Assembly (NCBI GenBank): GCA_964627505.1
Contig: CAZVKB010000001.1
Coordinates: 1 to 64,000 of the forward strand
Direction of reading: 5' to 3'
Length of the DNA: 64,000 bases
Origin: JACJWR01 sp964627505
Lineage (GTDB): Bacteria > Actinomycetota > Actinomycetes > S36-B12 > UBA10799
Part shown: piece after piece, positions 24,712 through 34,664 of the stretch
How positions within the stretch are numbered: the first letter of the stretch is position 1
Layout of the letters: every line of letters begins with the position of its first letter
The notes under the pieces: generated by a model
What the model was told of the DNA's origin: nothing
What the model saw: only the letters and a program-made list of their open reading frames with translations
Databases searched by the model: none
Translations under genes and position numbers: made by a program

Positions 24712-25965
24712 TCACGCCGCCGTTGGGGTGCGGGGCCGGCGCCGACGGCGTCGTCGTTCAGCGCGACGGTGCCGAATCAGGGCTGCAGCCGCCGGCTCAC
24801 TACGGGCAAAAGCCAGCAAGACTCCCATCGCCGTGAGCACCATCATCAGCGATGACCCGCCATACGACACCAATGGCAACGGCACTCCCGTCACGGGCAA
24901 GAGCCCCACCACAGCCCCCATGTTGATGACGGCCTGAGTCAAGATCCAGGCCACGATGCCCATGATGGTGAGCCGGACGAAAATCGAGGAAGTGCGCCGC
25001 GCGATCCGAATCGACACCAAACCCATAAGTGTGAAGAGTGCAACCACCGCGAGAGTGCCGAGCAACCCCAGTTCCTCCCCGATGATGGCCAGAATGAAGT
25101 CGTTGTGTGCCTCTGGCAGCGACCCCCACTTTTCCCGACTCGCTCCCAGTCCCACACCCCACCAACCCCCGGTGGCCAACGCCATGCGGCCGTGGATCGT
25201 CTGCCAACCCGCGCCGTTGGCATCCATCTCAGGGTTGAGGAACACCATGAAGCGCTGCATGCGGTAGCCCTCGGTGAGCGCCATGAAGGCTATCAGGCTC
25301 AAACCCAGCGCCCCCAGCATGACGAAGAGCCGAGTCGGCACACCCGAAATGAAGAGCATCATCGCCACGATCGGCATGAACACCAGCGCGGTACCAAGGT
25401 CGCCTTCGAGCAAGACCAAAACGATCACCAGCCCAGCCACCGGTAACAGCGGCAGCGTGACTTCTTTCCAGTCGTCCAGGCGATCAGCTTTGATGGTGAG
25501 AATCCGCGCACACCATAAGATCAGCGCCATCTTGCCAATTTCGCTGGGTTGCAGCGACATACCGCCCGGCAGCGGGATCCAGTTTTGTTGGCCGCCCACA
25601 TTCACACCGATCCCGGGGATCAGCACCAGCACCAGCAAAATCAGCGCCACGATCAAGGCCGCTGGGGCGATGCGATAGAAGAACGAGGCTGGCTGTCGCG
25701 ACAGCCAGAACATGAACGGCACCGCGACGATGGCAATCAACGCCTGTTTCTGAAACTGGGAAACGGACGAGCCTGTGTCGGCGAGCGCCTCCACACTAGA
25801 GGCGCTGAAAACCATGACCAAGCCCAATGTCAGGAGTGCAAAAATCACTCCCAGCAGCAGGAAATAGTCCGCAAGTGCGTGGTCGAGAAAGCCCACCGGC
25901 GAGTGATGGTGACGTCGGTCGTCTCGACTCCGCGTCCGGCGCCGAAGATCAGTCTGCGATGACAT
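24712..25965 (-). CDS. ftsW: FtsW, SEDS-family peptidoglycan polymerase
   Basis: A 417-residue membrane protein with about ten helices. It polymerises lipid II at the septum together with FtsI. Conserved blocks are LGLVMVFSASSVEA, NWIPLPGGMSLQPSEIGKMA, LLEGDLGTALVFM (the catalytic-Asp region of SEDS proteins), ALATGGWWGVGLGASREKWG, PEAHNDFILAIIGEELG and GVPLPLVSYGGSSL. The N- and C-termini are Arg-rich. The ATG at 25965 (MSSQTDLRRR) overlaps murD by 17 bases; a longer frame upstream would overlap murD by 125 bases. Confidence 0.96.
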   Translation of the reverse strand: MSSQTDLRRRTRSRDDRRHHHSPVGFLDHALADYFLLLGVIFALLTLGLVMVFSASSVEALADTGSSVSQFQKQALIAIVAVPFMFWLSRQPASFFYRIAPAALIVALILLVLVLIPGIGVNVGGQQNWIPLPGGMSLQPSEIGKMALILWCARILTIKADRLDDWKEVTLPLLPVAGLVIVLVLLEGDLGTALVFMPIVAMMLFISGVPTRLFVMLGALGLSLIAFMALTEGYRMQRFMVFLNPEMDANGAGWQTIHGRMALATGGWWGVGLGASREKWGSLPEAHNDFILAIIGEELGLLGTLAVVALFTLMGLVSIRIARRTSSIFVRLTIMGIVAWILTQAVINMGAVVGLLPVTGVPLPLVSYGGSSLMMVLTAMGVLLAFARSEPAAAALIRHRRAERRRRRRRPRTPTAA

Positions 25966-27421
25966 GCTTCGCCTGCAAACGTGCCACTGCCGCTGCGAAT
26001 TCGTCGCCCCGCTCGGCATAGTCCACATACATGTCCCGCGAGGCGCACCCCGGCGCGAGCAACACGGTGTCACCCGGCTGCGCCCATTGCGCGCAGATTC
26101 CCACCACCTCGTCCATGGCGCCAGTGTCGGTGCGCGGGACTTCCAGGACGGGCAGATCCGGGGCGTGTCGGGCTAATGAATCCCTAATCACCGCCCGGTC
26201 CACGCCGAGCAGCACTGCTGCGCGCATGCGCGGTGAAGTTTCCTTGACCAAAGTGTCGAAGTCTTGTCCTTTGGCTTGGCCACCGGCAATCCACACCACC
26301 GGCTCATAAGCCCGCAGGGACGTCAATGCGGCATGCCAGTTTGTGGCCTTCGAGTCATCCACATACTTCACCCCCGCGACTGTGCCCACTGTCGCGATCC
26401 GATGGCGGGCTGGAGTAAAACTGCGCAAGCCCAACCGCACCGCACTGGCCGACACGCCATGGGCACGGGCTAGGGCGGCAGCAGCCAGTGCATTGGCGAC
26501 TTGATGCGGCGCCGGCGGCTCGATATCGGACAATGTGGCAAGTTCCTGCGCGTGCGTGGACCGATCCGGGATGAAGGCTCGATCGACCAGCACATCATCA
26601 ACCACCCCGAGCATCCCCGGTGCGGGCACCCCGAGGGTAAACCCGACAGCACGCGCACCTTCGAGCACTTCCGCGTCGCGGACCATCTGCTCTGTCACCG
26701 GATCTTCGACGTTGTAGACACACGCCAGTTGGGTGCGCTCGTATGCGGCTCCTTTGGCCTTGACGTAGGCGTCATAGGAGCCGAAGTAGTCCACATGGTC
26801 CGGAGCCACATTGAGACACACCGCGGCCTCCGGAGAGACGGAATGCAGAAAGGGCAAGTGGGGCGCACCCACCTCCACCGCCAGTACGTCGTAAGGGTCC
26901 TCCGACACCACCGCATCGATCAAGCTCACGCCGATGTTGCCCACAGCTTTCGCCCGTAAACCATCAGCTCTCAATATCGACTCGAGCATGAGAGTTGTGG
27001 TGGTTTTGCCGTTGGTGCCCGTGACGTACAGCCAGGGGGCGGCGTGCTCGGCAGGCCGCAGTCGCCAGGCCAATTCAAATTCGCCCCACACCTGCATGCC
27101 TTGGGCTTGGGCAGAAGTGATCCACGGGTGCACCAGCGGGATTCCAGTTGACACCACCAGGACATCACCGGCTGGGCACACTTGCCCTGCTCCCAGCCGC
27201 ACCTGTGCCCCCAACATTTCCAACACGCCGACTCGATCCACATGCACCGGTTGGGCAGCTGAATCAATCACCGTCACTGCTGCACCGCGCGCCAGCAGCG
27301 CCGTCGCCGCGGAGTAACCGGCTACTCCCAGACCAGTCACCACAAAGCGCAGCGACTCCAGCGCTTGCTGCGTGGATTCCCGGGCCGGCCCCGCGTCCGG
27401 GCGGCCATCTCGGGCACTCAT
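25949..27421 (-). CDS. murD: UDP-MurNAc-L-alanine-D-glutamate ligase
   Basis: A 490-residue Mur ligase adding D-Glu to UDP-MurNAc-L-Ala. Visible are the N-terminal RFVVTGLGVAGYSAATAL domain, the P-loop VTGTNGKTTTTLM (about residue 134), the NVAPDHVDYFGSYDAYVKAK block, and the C-terminal domain with KYVDDSKATNWHAALTSL and VLLAPGCASRDMYVDYAERG. The ATG at 27421 overlaps the mraY stop (ATGA), which decides it over upstream in-frame codons. Confidence 0.97.
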   Translation of the reverse strand: MSARDGRPDAGPARESTQQALESLRFVVTGLGVAGYSAATALLARGAAVTVIDSAAQPVHVDRVGVLEMLGAQVRLGAGQVCPAGDVLVVSTGIPLVHPWITSAQAQGMQVWGEFELAWRLRPAEHAAPWLYVTGTNGKTTTTLMLESILRADGLRAKAVGNIGVSLIDAVVSEDPYDVLAVEVGAPHLPFLHSVSPEAAVCLNVAPDHVDYFGSYDAYVKAKGAAYERTQLACVYNVEDPVTEQMVRDAEVLEGARAVGFTLGVPAPGMLGVVDDVLVDRAFIPDRSTHAQELATLSDIEPPAPHQVANALAAAALARAHGVSASAVRLGLRSFTPARHRIATVGTVAGVKYVDDSKATNWHAALTSLRAYEPVVWIAGGQAKGQDFDTLVKETSPRMRAAVLLGVDRAVIRDSLARHAPDLPVLEVPRTDTGAMDEVVGICAQWAQPGDTVLLAPGCASRDMYVDYAERGDEFAAAVARLQAKHVIAD

Positions 27422-28485
27422 GTGCGCACCCATTCGGCGTAGAACAGAGCTAGCCCCAATCCGATGAATAAACCTTGCAGAATCCAGAACCGCACGACGA
27501 TGGTGACTTCTCCCCAACCTTTGAGTTCAAAATGATGGTGCAGTGGCGCCATCCTGAACATGCGTTTGCCGGTGAGCTTGAACGAGGTCACTTGCAGGAT
27601 CACCGAAAGTGTGGTGAGCAGGAACAGTCCCCCCATGAGCACCAGCAGTAGTTCGGTGCGACTGAAGATGGCCAACGCGGCGATCGCCCCGCCCAGGGCC
27701 AACGAACCGGTGTCGCCCATGAAGATCTGGGCTGGGCTCGCGTTCCACCATAGAAAGCCGAAACAAGCGCCGGCGCAGGCTGCCGCGAACACCGCCAAAT
27801 CAAGTGGATCACGAACCTCGTAACAGCGTTCAAATCGTCCGAACGAACAGTTTTGCCCGTACTCCCACACACCGATCAAGGCGTAGGCGGCGAACGTACC
27901 GACCGCACTGCCAGTCACCAAACCGTCCAGCCCGTCAGTGAGGTTGACGGCGTTGGTGGTGGCGGTGATCAGCAACCAAATGAACAGCACTGCCAAGATC
28001 ACGGGAAGCACGATGGGGGTATCGCGCACCACGGAAATGGCCAGCGAAGCCGGAGTGCGGCCGTATTCGTCTGGAAAGTTCACCGCCATGACCGCGAACG
28101 TGACTCCGACGAATGCCTGCCCGAGCAGTTTGGTCCGGGCCCGCACGCCGGTGCTGCGCTGCTTGAAGATCTTCAGATAATCGTCGGCCATGCCCACCAG
28201 GCCCAAACCCACCATGAGGTATAGGGAGAGCACACCGGTGACAGTCGGTGCGCGCATGACGGCTAGGTGGGCGATGGCGTAGCCGAGCACCACAGCGACG
28301 ATGATGGCCAGCCCTCCCATGCTGGGAGTGCCCTTCTTACCTTGATGCTCGGGGTACTGCACACCATCGGAAGACACCCGGATGGCTTGCGCATAGCCGT
28401 GACGACGTAGAAATGAGATCAGCAACGGGGTGCCGAACAGGGTGACGGCGAGTGCAACCCCGATCGCCACGATGATCTGGATCAT
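27418..28485 (-). CDS. mraY: Phospho-MurNAc-pentapeptide translocase MraY
   Basis: A 355-residue integral membrane enzyme with about ten helices. It transfers phospho-MurNAc-pentapeptide to undecaprenyl phosphate, giving lipid I. Hallmarks are GKKGTPSMGGLAII, VGMADDYLKIFKQRS (catalytic Asp pair), NAVNLTDGLDGL, FMGDTGSLALGGAIAALAI and the C-terminal HHHFELKGWGE. It is coupled by ATGA overlaps to both murF and murD. Confidence 0.98.
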   Translation of the reverse strand: MIQIIVAIGVALAVTLFGTPLLISFLRRHGYAQAIRVSSDGVQYPEHQGKKGTPSMGGLAIIVAVVLGYAIAHLAVMRAPTVTGVLSLYLMVGLGLVGMADDYLKIFKQRSTGVRARTKLLGQAFVGVTFAVMAVNFPDEYGRTPASLAISVVRDTPIVLPVILAVLFIWLLITATTNAVNLTDGLDGLVTGSAVGTFAAYALIGVWEYGQNCSFGRFERCYEVRDPLDLAVFAAACAGACFGFLWWNASPAQIFMGDTGSLALGGAIAALAIFSRTELLLVLMGGLFLLTTLSVILQVTSFKLTGKRMFRMAPLHHHFELKGWGEVTIVVRFWILQGLFIGLGLALFYAEWVRT

Positions 28486-29873
28486 GGCTGGGCACCATCA
28501 CCAGAGTCAGCTAGCAAAGCAGCAGCGACAGCCTCCAGCCCAATCGCCCGGGAAGCTTTCACCAGAACCACATCACCTGGGCGGACATCGGCGCGCACGG
28601 CGGCAATGGCCGCGTCAACATCGGGGACCCACATCGACTCGTTGCCCCATGACCCCTCCTGTGCGGCACCGAGGTGCATGGCACGGGCGCCATCGCCCAC
28701 GCATACCAGGCGGCTGATATCCAACCGCACTGCGAGCCGACCGATCTCGTCATGGGCCGCAAGCGCAGAGTCTCCCAACTCGCGCATCTCTCCCAGCACT
28801 GCCCACGTGCGGCCGCTCCCGCCCATGGCGACGAGCGCCTTCAATGCCGCCCGCATCGACTCGGGATTGGCGTTGTATGCGTCATTGACGACTACCACGC
28901 CGTCGGGCGACTCGACAATCTCCATCCGCCAGCGGCTGATCAATGTGGCAGCGGACAAGGCCGCCGCTACCTCGGGCAACTCAAGGCCAACGGCGAAGGC
29001 GGCGGTGGCTGCCGCTGCCGCATTGGCGGCCATATGCTCACCGGAAACCTGCAAGGCCACTGGCGCCTGTTCGCCGGCATACTCCAAGTCGAATTGGGGG
29101 CGCGCGCGAGCATCGAGAGTGAGATTGCGGACATGCACATCAGCAGGTGCGTATTCGCCAAACGTCAGCACTCGGGCGGCAGTCTTCGCACCCATGGCGG
29201 CGACCAGCGGATCTTCCGAGTTGAGCACAGCCACCCCCGAAGCAGGGAGTCCGGTCACGATCTCAGACTTGGCCTCGGCGATCAGCGCTTGACTGCCGAA
29301 CTCACCGACATGCGCCGAGCCCACGTTCAGCACGATTGCCACTTGCGGCGGTGCGATGTCACATAGGTAAGCGATATGTCCGACACCCCGGGCACCCATT
29401 TCCAGCACGAGGTAACGGGTGGTGTCCTCGCAGCGCAACACCGTCAGCGGGACGCCGAGTTCGTTGTTGAACGAGCCCGGCGGCGCCACGGTGGCGCCAT
29501 GGCCGCGCAGAATCTGGGCCAGCAGGTCTTTGGTGCTGGTTTTTCCGGACGAACCGGTGAGGGCCAGCGTCGTCAACTGCGGTAGCCGGTCGTGCACGAA
29601 CCGGGCCAGGCGGCCAATGGCCACAGCCACATCCGGCACGAGGATGTGCGGCGCCGGCACGTCGCGCGTGCACAGCACAGCGCTAGCTCCGGCCGCCAAG
29701 GCACTGGGGACGTGGTCGTGGCCGTCGTGCCGATCACCTGACAGTGCGGCGAACAGCCCACCGGCGACCACTTGCCGGGAGTCGATCGTCACTGATGAGA
29801 CGACTATCGTCGGGTCCCCCACATGTCGACCGTGCACGGCCGTCGCCACCTCGGCCAGGGTGAGCGGGATCAT
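28482..29873 (-). CDS. murF: UDP-MurNAc-tripeptide D-alanyl-D-alanine ligase
   Basis: A 463-residue Mur ligase that adds D-Ala-D-Ala, completing the pentapeptide. The N-terminal domain opens MIPLTLAEVATAV and has GGLFAALSGDRHDGHDHV. The P-loop is TLALTGSSGKTSTKDLL (about residue 110), and the central block VLNVGSAHVGEFGS and C-terminal VVNDAYNANPESMRAALKAL are diagnostic. ATGA overlaps tie it to murE and mraY. Confidence 0.97.
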   Translation of the reverse strand: MIPLTLAEVATAVHGRHVGDPTIVVSSVTIDSRQVVAGGLFAALSGDRHDGHDHVPSALAAGASAVLCTRDVPAPHILVPDVAVAIGRLARFVHDRLPQLTTLALTGSSGKTSTKDLLAQILRGHGATVAPPGSFNNELGVPLTVLRCEDTTRYLVLEMGARGVGHIAYLCDIAPPQVAIVLNVGSAHVGEFGSQALIAEAKSEIVTGLPASGVAVLNSEDPLVAAMGAKTAARVLTFGEYAPADVHVRNLTLDARARPQFDLEYAGEQAPVALQVSGEHMAANAAAAATAAFAVGLELPEVAAALSAATLISRWRMEIVESPDGVVVVNDAYNANPESMRAALKALVAMGGSGRTWAVLGEMRELGDSALAAHDEIGRLAVRLDISRLVCVGDGARAMHLGAAQEGSWGNESMWVPDVDAAIAAVRADVRPGDVVLVKASRAIGLEAVAAALLADSGDGAQP

Positions 29874-31384
29874 TCTGCGTCCCCCTGCAGCGCCGCCGCC
29901 AATTCCGTCGCATCATCGAATGGCAATGTGGCTGCCCCTACTTGCTGGCCTTGTTCATGTCCCTTGCCCAACACCAGCACAGCGGCCCCAGCTGGCGCTA
30001 TCTCCACAGCCGTAGTGATTGCCGCGCGGCGATCGGCGACTTCGCGAATCTGGGCGCGCTCGATCGGTGGCACGGACATTGCTCCTTCTTTCAGCGCGGC
30101 GCGAATACTGGCGGGATCTTCTGAACGAGGATTGTCGTCGGTGATCACGACGAACTGTGCGAGGCGCGCGGCGACTTCTCCCATCAGCGGTCGCTTCTCG
30201 GTGTCCCTATCCCCACCACAGCCCAGAACAACCACGACTGGACCAGCCACCGCAGCCACGGCGCGGGCTACTGCATCAGGGGTGTGGGCATAATCGACGA
30301 ACGCACGCAAGCCACGCTGATTCGGCACCGGCTGCATCCGTCCGGGCACCCCGGTGCACGCGGCCACTCCGGCGATAGCTTGCTGCCAGGGCACCCCGAG
30401 GACGCTTGCCGTCGCAATTGCGCCCACCGAATTGGCAATGTTGAAATCCCCCGGCAGTACTACGTGGGCCGCATGCGCCACGCCTGCTGGCCCGTGTAGG
30501 TCAAAGCGGCTACCCGAGCCGGCGGACTGCGGCGATGCGGCGTACCAGTCAGCCTGCGGATCCGCGAGCGAATAGGTCACGGCGTCAACCAATTCCCCGC
30601 GTAAACGCCGACCCCAGCGGTCATCAATGCACACCACGCTGGCTTCACAGCGATCGAATAACTTCCGCTTGGCTGCGTAGTAGTCCGCCATCGAGCCGTG
30701 GAAATCCAAGTGGTCTTGGGTGAGGTTGGTGAAAACGGCAGCATCGAAAGTGATCCCATTCACGCGGCCAAACGTCATAGCGTGCGAGGACACCTCCATC
30801 ACCACCGTGTCCACCCCCAATTCCCGCATGTAACCCAACAAGGCGTGCACTTCCACGGCTTCCGGGGTGGTGCGCTCAGATGGGATTCGCTCGCCCGCCG
30901 CATGGTGGCCGGTGGTGCCGATGACGCCGGTGGTGTGTCCGGCTTGGCGAAAAATCGCCTCGAGCAAGAAACTCATCGTGGTCTTGCCGTTGGTTCCGGT
31001 GATGCCCACCATGGTTAATGCATCGGCCGGACGTCCAAACGCTCGCGCCGCGACCTCGCCGGCGACGGCTCTGGGATCCGCGACGGTCACCACCGGCAGC
31101 GCGCTGGCTCCGGCGAGGTCGGCGCCGGCGGCATCGGTGAGAATGCATACTGCGCCGCGCTCGGCAACGTCAGCCGCGAACATAGCGCCATGGTGGTGGG
31201 TACCCGGTACTGCGATGTAGAGGTCTCCAGGTTGCACTCTGCGGGAGTCCATGGCTGCCCCCGTCACCACTGCTGGTGCCCCCAGTGGGACCTTTGCATC
31301 TAGTTGCGCGAGCACTTCAGCAAGCGGCACGGCTCGCGGCGTCGGCCGAGGTGGCAGCAGTGCCGAAGGTGACATCGCTACCAC
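29870..31384 (-). CDS. murE: UDP-MurNAc-L-Ala-D-Glu:meso-diaminopimelate ligase
   Basis: A 504-residue Mur ligase adding the third residue of the stem peptide. The P-loop is GITGTNGKTTMSF, followed by ERTTPEAVEVHALL and TNLTQDHLDFHGSMADYYAAK. The C-terminal specificity motif DDNPRSEDP is the DNPR form that selects meso-diaminopimelate, so the wall should be meso-DAP type rather than Lys or L-DAP. The frame starts directly after the ftsI stop; an in-frame ATG four codons in (31375) is an equally possible start. Confidence 0.97.
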   Translation of the reverse strand: MVAMSPSALLPPRPTPRAVPLAEVLAQLDAKVPLGAPAVVTGAAMDSRRVQPGDLYIAVPGTHHHGAMFAADVAERGAVCILTDAAGADLAGASALPVVTVADPRAVAGEVAARAFGRPADALTMVGITGTNGKTTMSFLLEAIFRQAGHTTGVIGTTGHHAAGERIPSERTTPEAVEVHALLGYMRELGVDTVVMEVSSHAMTFGRVNGITFDAAVFTNLTQDHLDFHGSMADYYAAKRKLFDRCEASVVCIDDRWGRRLRGELVDAVTYSLADPQADWYAASPQSAGSGSRFDLHGPAGVAHAAHVVLPGDFNIANSVGAIATASVLGVPWQQAIAGVAACTGVPGRMQPVPNQRGLRAFVDYAHTPDAVARAVAAVAGPVVVVLGCGGDRDTEKRPLMGEVAARLAQFVVITDDNPRSEDPASIRAALKEGAMSVPPIERAQIREVADRRAAITTAVEIAPAGAAVLVLGKGHEQGQQVGAATLPFDDATELAAALQGDAE

Positions 31385-33049
31385 TCACCGGTCAGATTCG
31401 GCGTACACCGGCAGCGCCTGTGACTCATTGCCAGACGGCGGCACACGGAGGGTCTGCAATGCCGCTGTCATGACTTCCTTGAACACCGGCGCACCGTGCT
31501 CAGCTCCATAGTGGCCGTTGACCGGGTCCTGCAAAATCACCGCCGCCACCAGTACTGGGTCATCGGCGGGCGCCACTCCAATGAAACTAGCGGTGTACCC
31601 CCGGTAGCAACCACAACTGTCATCAATCCGGTTGGCCGTTCCGGTCTTGCCGGCGATCCGGTAGCCGGGAATCGCTGCTTGCGGCGCGGTGCCGTCCTTG
31701 GTGACCACCTCCTCCATCATGGCCAGCACTTGCGCGGCGGTCTCCGGCTTGACCACCTGTTCGGTTGCGGGCTCCGGCGGGCGTGATTCAGTGCCATCTG
31801 GGTTGAGTACGGTTTCCACGAGTGAAGGCTCGATGCGCTCCCCACCATTGGCCAAAGTCTGGTAGACCGAAGCCGTCTGTAACGCGGACATCGACAAGCC
31901 CTGCCCGAAGGCCAGCGTTGGGAAACTGGTGTCCGACCAATCGTCTCGCTCGGGCACAAATCCAGTTGCTTCACCTGGGAACCCGAGTCCGGTTGGCTCC
32001 CCGATCCCAAATTTCTTGAAGTAGGAGTAGAGAGTATCCGGTCCGATCAGTTCGGCAGCCTGGATCGTGCCAGTGTTACTGGACTTCGCCAGCACCCCGG
32101 CCAGTGTCAGCCGCCAGGTTTCATGTTCTTCCGAGTCGCTGAAACTCGTGCCNNNNNNNNNNNNNNNNNNNNNNNNNNNNNNNNNNNNNNNNNNNNNNNN
32201 NNNNNNNNNNNNNNNNNNNNNNNNNNNNNNNNNNNNNNNNNNNNNNNNNNNNATCGCCACCTGCTTGGCTATTGCGCTTTGCGCGGCCCACTGCAGGTCC
32301 CGGTCAATGGTCAGGCGCAGCGACGCTCCAGGTGTGGCGGAGATCTCTTCATCGGTGCCGGTGGGAATGAGTTTGCCATTGACGAGCTCAACACTGCGAC
32401 TACCGTCTTCGCCGGAAAGTTCCTCGTCGTAGGCCAACTCCAAGCCCGCTAAACCCTTGTCTTCCGCCCCCACGAAACCCACCACATTGGCACCGAGCGC
32501 ACCAGATGGATAGTCGCGCGCAAGTGTGGCGTCTGAGGCCACGCCGGTGATCCCGAGTTCCGCCACCTGTGTGGCTACGGCTGGTGTCACTCCCTTGGCA
32601 ATGTAGGCAAATCGTTTGTCACCTGTGAGTGACTTCGCGATATCCGCAGCCGGTATTCCCAGGACAGTGGCCAGCGCCTGGGCATCCGCTTGTGGATCTT
32701 CCACCAGGGTCTGGTCCACAACGATGTCGCGCGCGTCCACCGACTGTGCCAATGGCACGCCGCGGACATCGTAAATCGTGCCGCGGGGTGCGTGCAGGGT
32801 GTCAGTCGCCAAACGACTATTGGCGGCTCGGGTGGCCATTGAAGTGCTGTCGATGGCTTGTACCCACATGAGCCGACCCGCGAAGACTGCCATCAACGCC
32901 ACTATGCCCACGGCCAGGGCCTTCATGCGCCGATTGGGGTCACCGGGTTGGAACTTCAAGTCATTGGTCCAGAACCGAGACCACACATTCGGCCGCTGGG
33001 CTGCTTGTTCGGCAGGATTAATCGACCGCACGGGCGCTGAAGTACTCAT
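31385..33049 (-). CDS. ftsI: Septal class B penicillin-binding protein FtsI/PBP3, interrupted by a gap
   Basis: A septal DD-transpeptidase working with FtsW. The N-terminal part has a cytoplasmic stretch, a membrane helix (about residues 44-66) and the pedestal domain beginning HAPRGTIYDVRGVPLAQSV. After the N run come the SxN motif in VLAKSSNTGTI and KTGTANRI (KTG box). The catalytic SxxK motif is not visible and must lie in the gap. Relatives have roughly 90 or more residues between the flanking segments, so the 100-N spacer is probably too short. The ATG overlaps the ftsL stop by 4 bases. Confidence 0.95.
   Translation of the reverse strand: MSTSAPVRSINPAEQAAQRPNVWSRFWTNDLKFQPGDPNRRMKALAVGIVALMAVFAGRLMWVQAIDSTSMATRAANSRLATDTLHAPRGTIYDVRGVPLAQSVDARDIVVDQTLVEDPQADAQALATVLGIPAADIAKSLTGDKRFAYIAKGVTPAVATQVAELGITGVASDATLARDYPSGALGANVVGFVGAEDKGLAGLELAYDEELSGEDGSRSVELVNGKLIPTGTDEEISATPGASLRLTIDRDLQWAAQSAIAKQVAXXXXXXXXXXXXXXXXXXXXXXXXXXXXXXXXXXGTSFSDSEEHETWRLTLAGVLAKSSNTGTIQAAELIGPDTLYSYFKKFGIGEPTGLGFPGEATGFVPERDDWSDTSFPTLAFGQGLSMSALQTASVYQTLANGGERIEPSLVETVLNPDGTESRPPEPATEQVVKPETAAQVLAMMEEVVTKDGTAPQAAIPGYRIAGKTGTANRIDDSCGCYRGYTASFIGVAPADDPVLVAAVILQDPVNGHYGAEHGAPVFKEVMTAALQTLRVPPSGNESQALPVYAESDR
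32153..32252. other. Assembly gap (100 N) inside ftsI
   Basis: A placeholder run of 100 N that hides the active-site serine region of FtsI. The apparent in-frame continuity across it is by chance. Confidence 0.99.
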
Positions 33050-33678
33050 GGGGTCTCCCCGGCCTGACGCAAGCCCAGCGGAGTTTCGCCTCCGGGAGTC
33101 GCCATGGGGCTAGCCGACGCATTGGGCTTGCTCGCCGAACCGGCTACCGGGCCGGTACCGTCGGTGACATCGATGTACTCGGTGGAGGCTGGGAACCGCG
33201 TGTAATCCGGTTGGGTGGCGACTGTGGCGTCCCCGAGCACGCGTCCGGTAGCCAAATCTATGTAGACCGGGTTGGGCGCAGGAACCATACCGAGTTCCCG
33301 GGCGCGTTTCTCCAGTTCGAACGGAGACTCCAGGCTAGCCACTTGCTGGGAGAGGTCCTGTTCAATCACACCGAGTTGACTGTTGCGAGTGACCAAGTCG
33401 TAACGGACGAAACTGCCCTGCGCCAAAATGGTGTTGAGCACCAACATGGCGATGAGGCTCACCGACAGCATCGCTGCGATCAGCACCAGAAAGGTGCGCG
33501 TGCGTATTCGTACCCATGGCGCCCGCGAGGGCCGGGCAGCTGGTGCGACGGCTGTGACTTGTGGTGAGACCCGGTGACTCTTGGTCACTGGAACGGTGCT
33601 GCTGTGTCCCGCGGCGCGACGGCGCTGCGGTCGGGGGGATCGGGTGATCGGCGCAACATCAGGCATGACGGCGGTCAC
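33046..33678 (-). CDS. ftsL: FtsL-like septum protein
   Basis: A 210-residue bitopic protein between rsmH and ftsI, the fixed place of ftsL. It has a basic, Pro-rich cytoplasmic N-terminus, one membrane helix (about residues 62-84, LVLIAAMLSVSLIAMLVLNT) and a short coiled coil with NSQLGVIEQDLSQQVASLES. The pattern VRYDLVTRN and ELGMVPAPNPVYIDL resembles actinobacterial FtsL/FtsB-type proteins, and a Pro/Ser-rich tail follows. It probably links FtsQ and FtsWI. ATGA overlaps are present on both sides. Confidence 0.85.
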   Translation of the reverse strand: MTAVMPDVAPITRSPRPQRRRAAGHSSTVPVTKSHRVSPQVTAVAPAARPSRAPWVRIRTRTFLVLIAAMLSVSLIAMLVLNTILAQGSFVRYDLVTRNSQLGVIEQDLSQQVASLESPFELEKRARELGMVPAPNPVYIDLATGRVLGDATVATQPDYTRFPASTEYIDVTDGTGPVAGSASKPNASASPMATPGGETPLGLRQAGETP

Positions 33679-34664
33679 GATGCACCCCTGAACTGTTCCA
33701 CTGAACGTACTTTCTCCACTGCTCGTAGTCGGACCGATGCTGCCCGCGGATTGCCCGCGATTTCCTCGGCTGACGCTACCTGCGCTCCGCGCGTCACTGG
33801 CTTAAGCCATGGCCGCGCGTCGTCGGGCACGAAGGGCAGATCGACCGGAACGCTCGGCTGCGTGCCAGCGGCAAAAGTTCTCTTTACGATTCGATCCTCT
33901 AACGACTGGTAGGACATCACCACTAGGCGACCATGGACCGTCAAAGCGTGCAATGCCACCGGTAAGGCGTCACGTAGACGCTGAAGTTCATCGTTGACGG
34001 CGATTCGCAAAGCCTGGAAGGTGCGCTTGGCCGGGTGGCCACCGGTGCGTCGGGTCCGGGCCGGAATCGCAGCGGTCACTAGTTCGACGAGTTGGGTGCT
34101 CGAGACGATGTCGGAACGCTGCCGCGCGGCCACAATTCGATCGGCAATCCGACCGGCGAACTTCTCTTCGCCGTACTGCCGGAGGATTCCCACGAGTTCT
34201 TCTCGACTGGCGTCTGCGAGGATATCGGCTGCCGTCGGACCTTGAGACTGATCCATGCGCATGTCTAGCGGAGCATCATAGGAATAGGCGAAGCCGCGGG
34301 TGCCCTGGTCGAGTTGCATACTCGAGACACCGAGATCCAGCAGCACCCCGGAGACCGTGGATACGCCTGTTGCGGTCATCGCGGTTGGGATGGCATCGAA
34401 AGTGCCGTGCCACGTACGGAGCCGATCGCCGTACCCAGCAAGCCGCTCAGCAGCGAAAGCGAGTGCGCTCTGGTCACGGTCGATACCCAGAACGGTGACA
34501 TCTGGAAATCGCGCCAGCACGAGTTCGGCATGCCCGCCCAAGCCCAAAGTGCCATCGATAAGTACCGAGCCCGGTTTGGCTAGGGCTGGTGCCAGCAACT
34601 CTACGCAACTCTGTGCCAGCACTGGCACATGCGCCGGGGTGGGGACTGGGGCTCGATTACTCAT
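33675..34664 (-). CDS. rsmH: 16S rRNA (cytosine-1402-N4)-methyltransferase
   Basis: A 329-residue SAM-dependent methyltransferase of 16S rRNA C1402 (also mraW). The SAM-binding motif is LIDGTLGLGGHAELVLAR, followed by VLGIDRDQSALAFA, VLLDLGVSSMQLDQGTRGF and GHPAKRTFQALRIAVNDEL. The C-terminal QSLEDRIVKRTF is conserved. The ATG at 34664 starts MSNRAPVPTPAHVPVLA, which fits the family; GGTGAG lies just upstream. A longer in-frame extension is not conserved-looking. Confidence 0.96.
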   Translation of the reverse strand: MSNRAPVPTPAHVPVLAQSCVELLAPALAKPGSVLIDGTLGLGGHAELVLARFPDVTVLGIDRDQSALAFAAERLAGYGDRLRTWHGTFDAIPTAMTATGVSTVSGVLLDLGVSSMQLDQGTRGFAYSYDAPLDMRMDQSQGPTAADILADASREELVGILRQYGEEKFAGRIADRIVAARQRSDIVSSTQLVELVTAAIPARTRRTGGHPAKRTFQALRIAVNDELQRLRDALPVALHALTVHGRLVVMSYQSLEDRIVKRTFAAGTQPSVPVDLPFVPDDARPWLKPVTRGAQVASAEEIAGNPRAASVRLRAVEKVRSVEQFRGAS

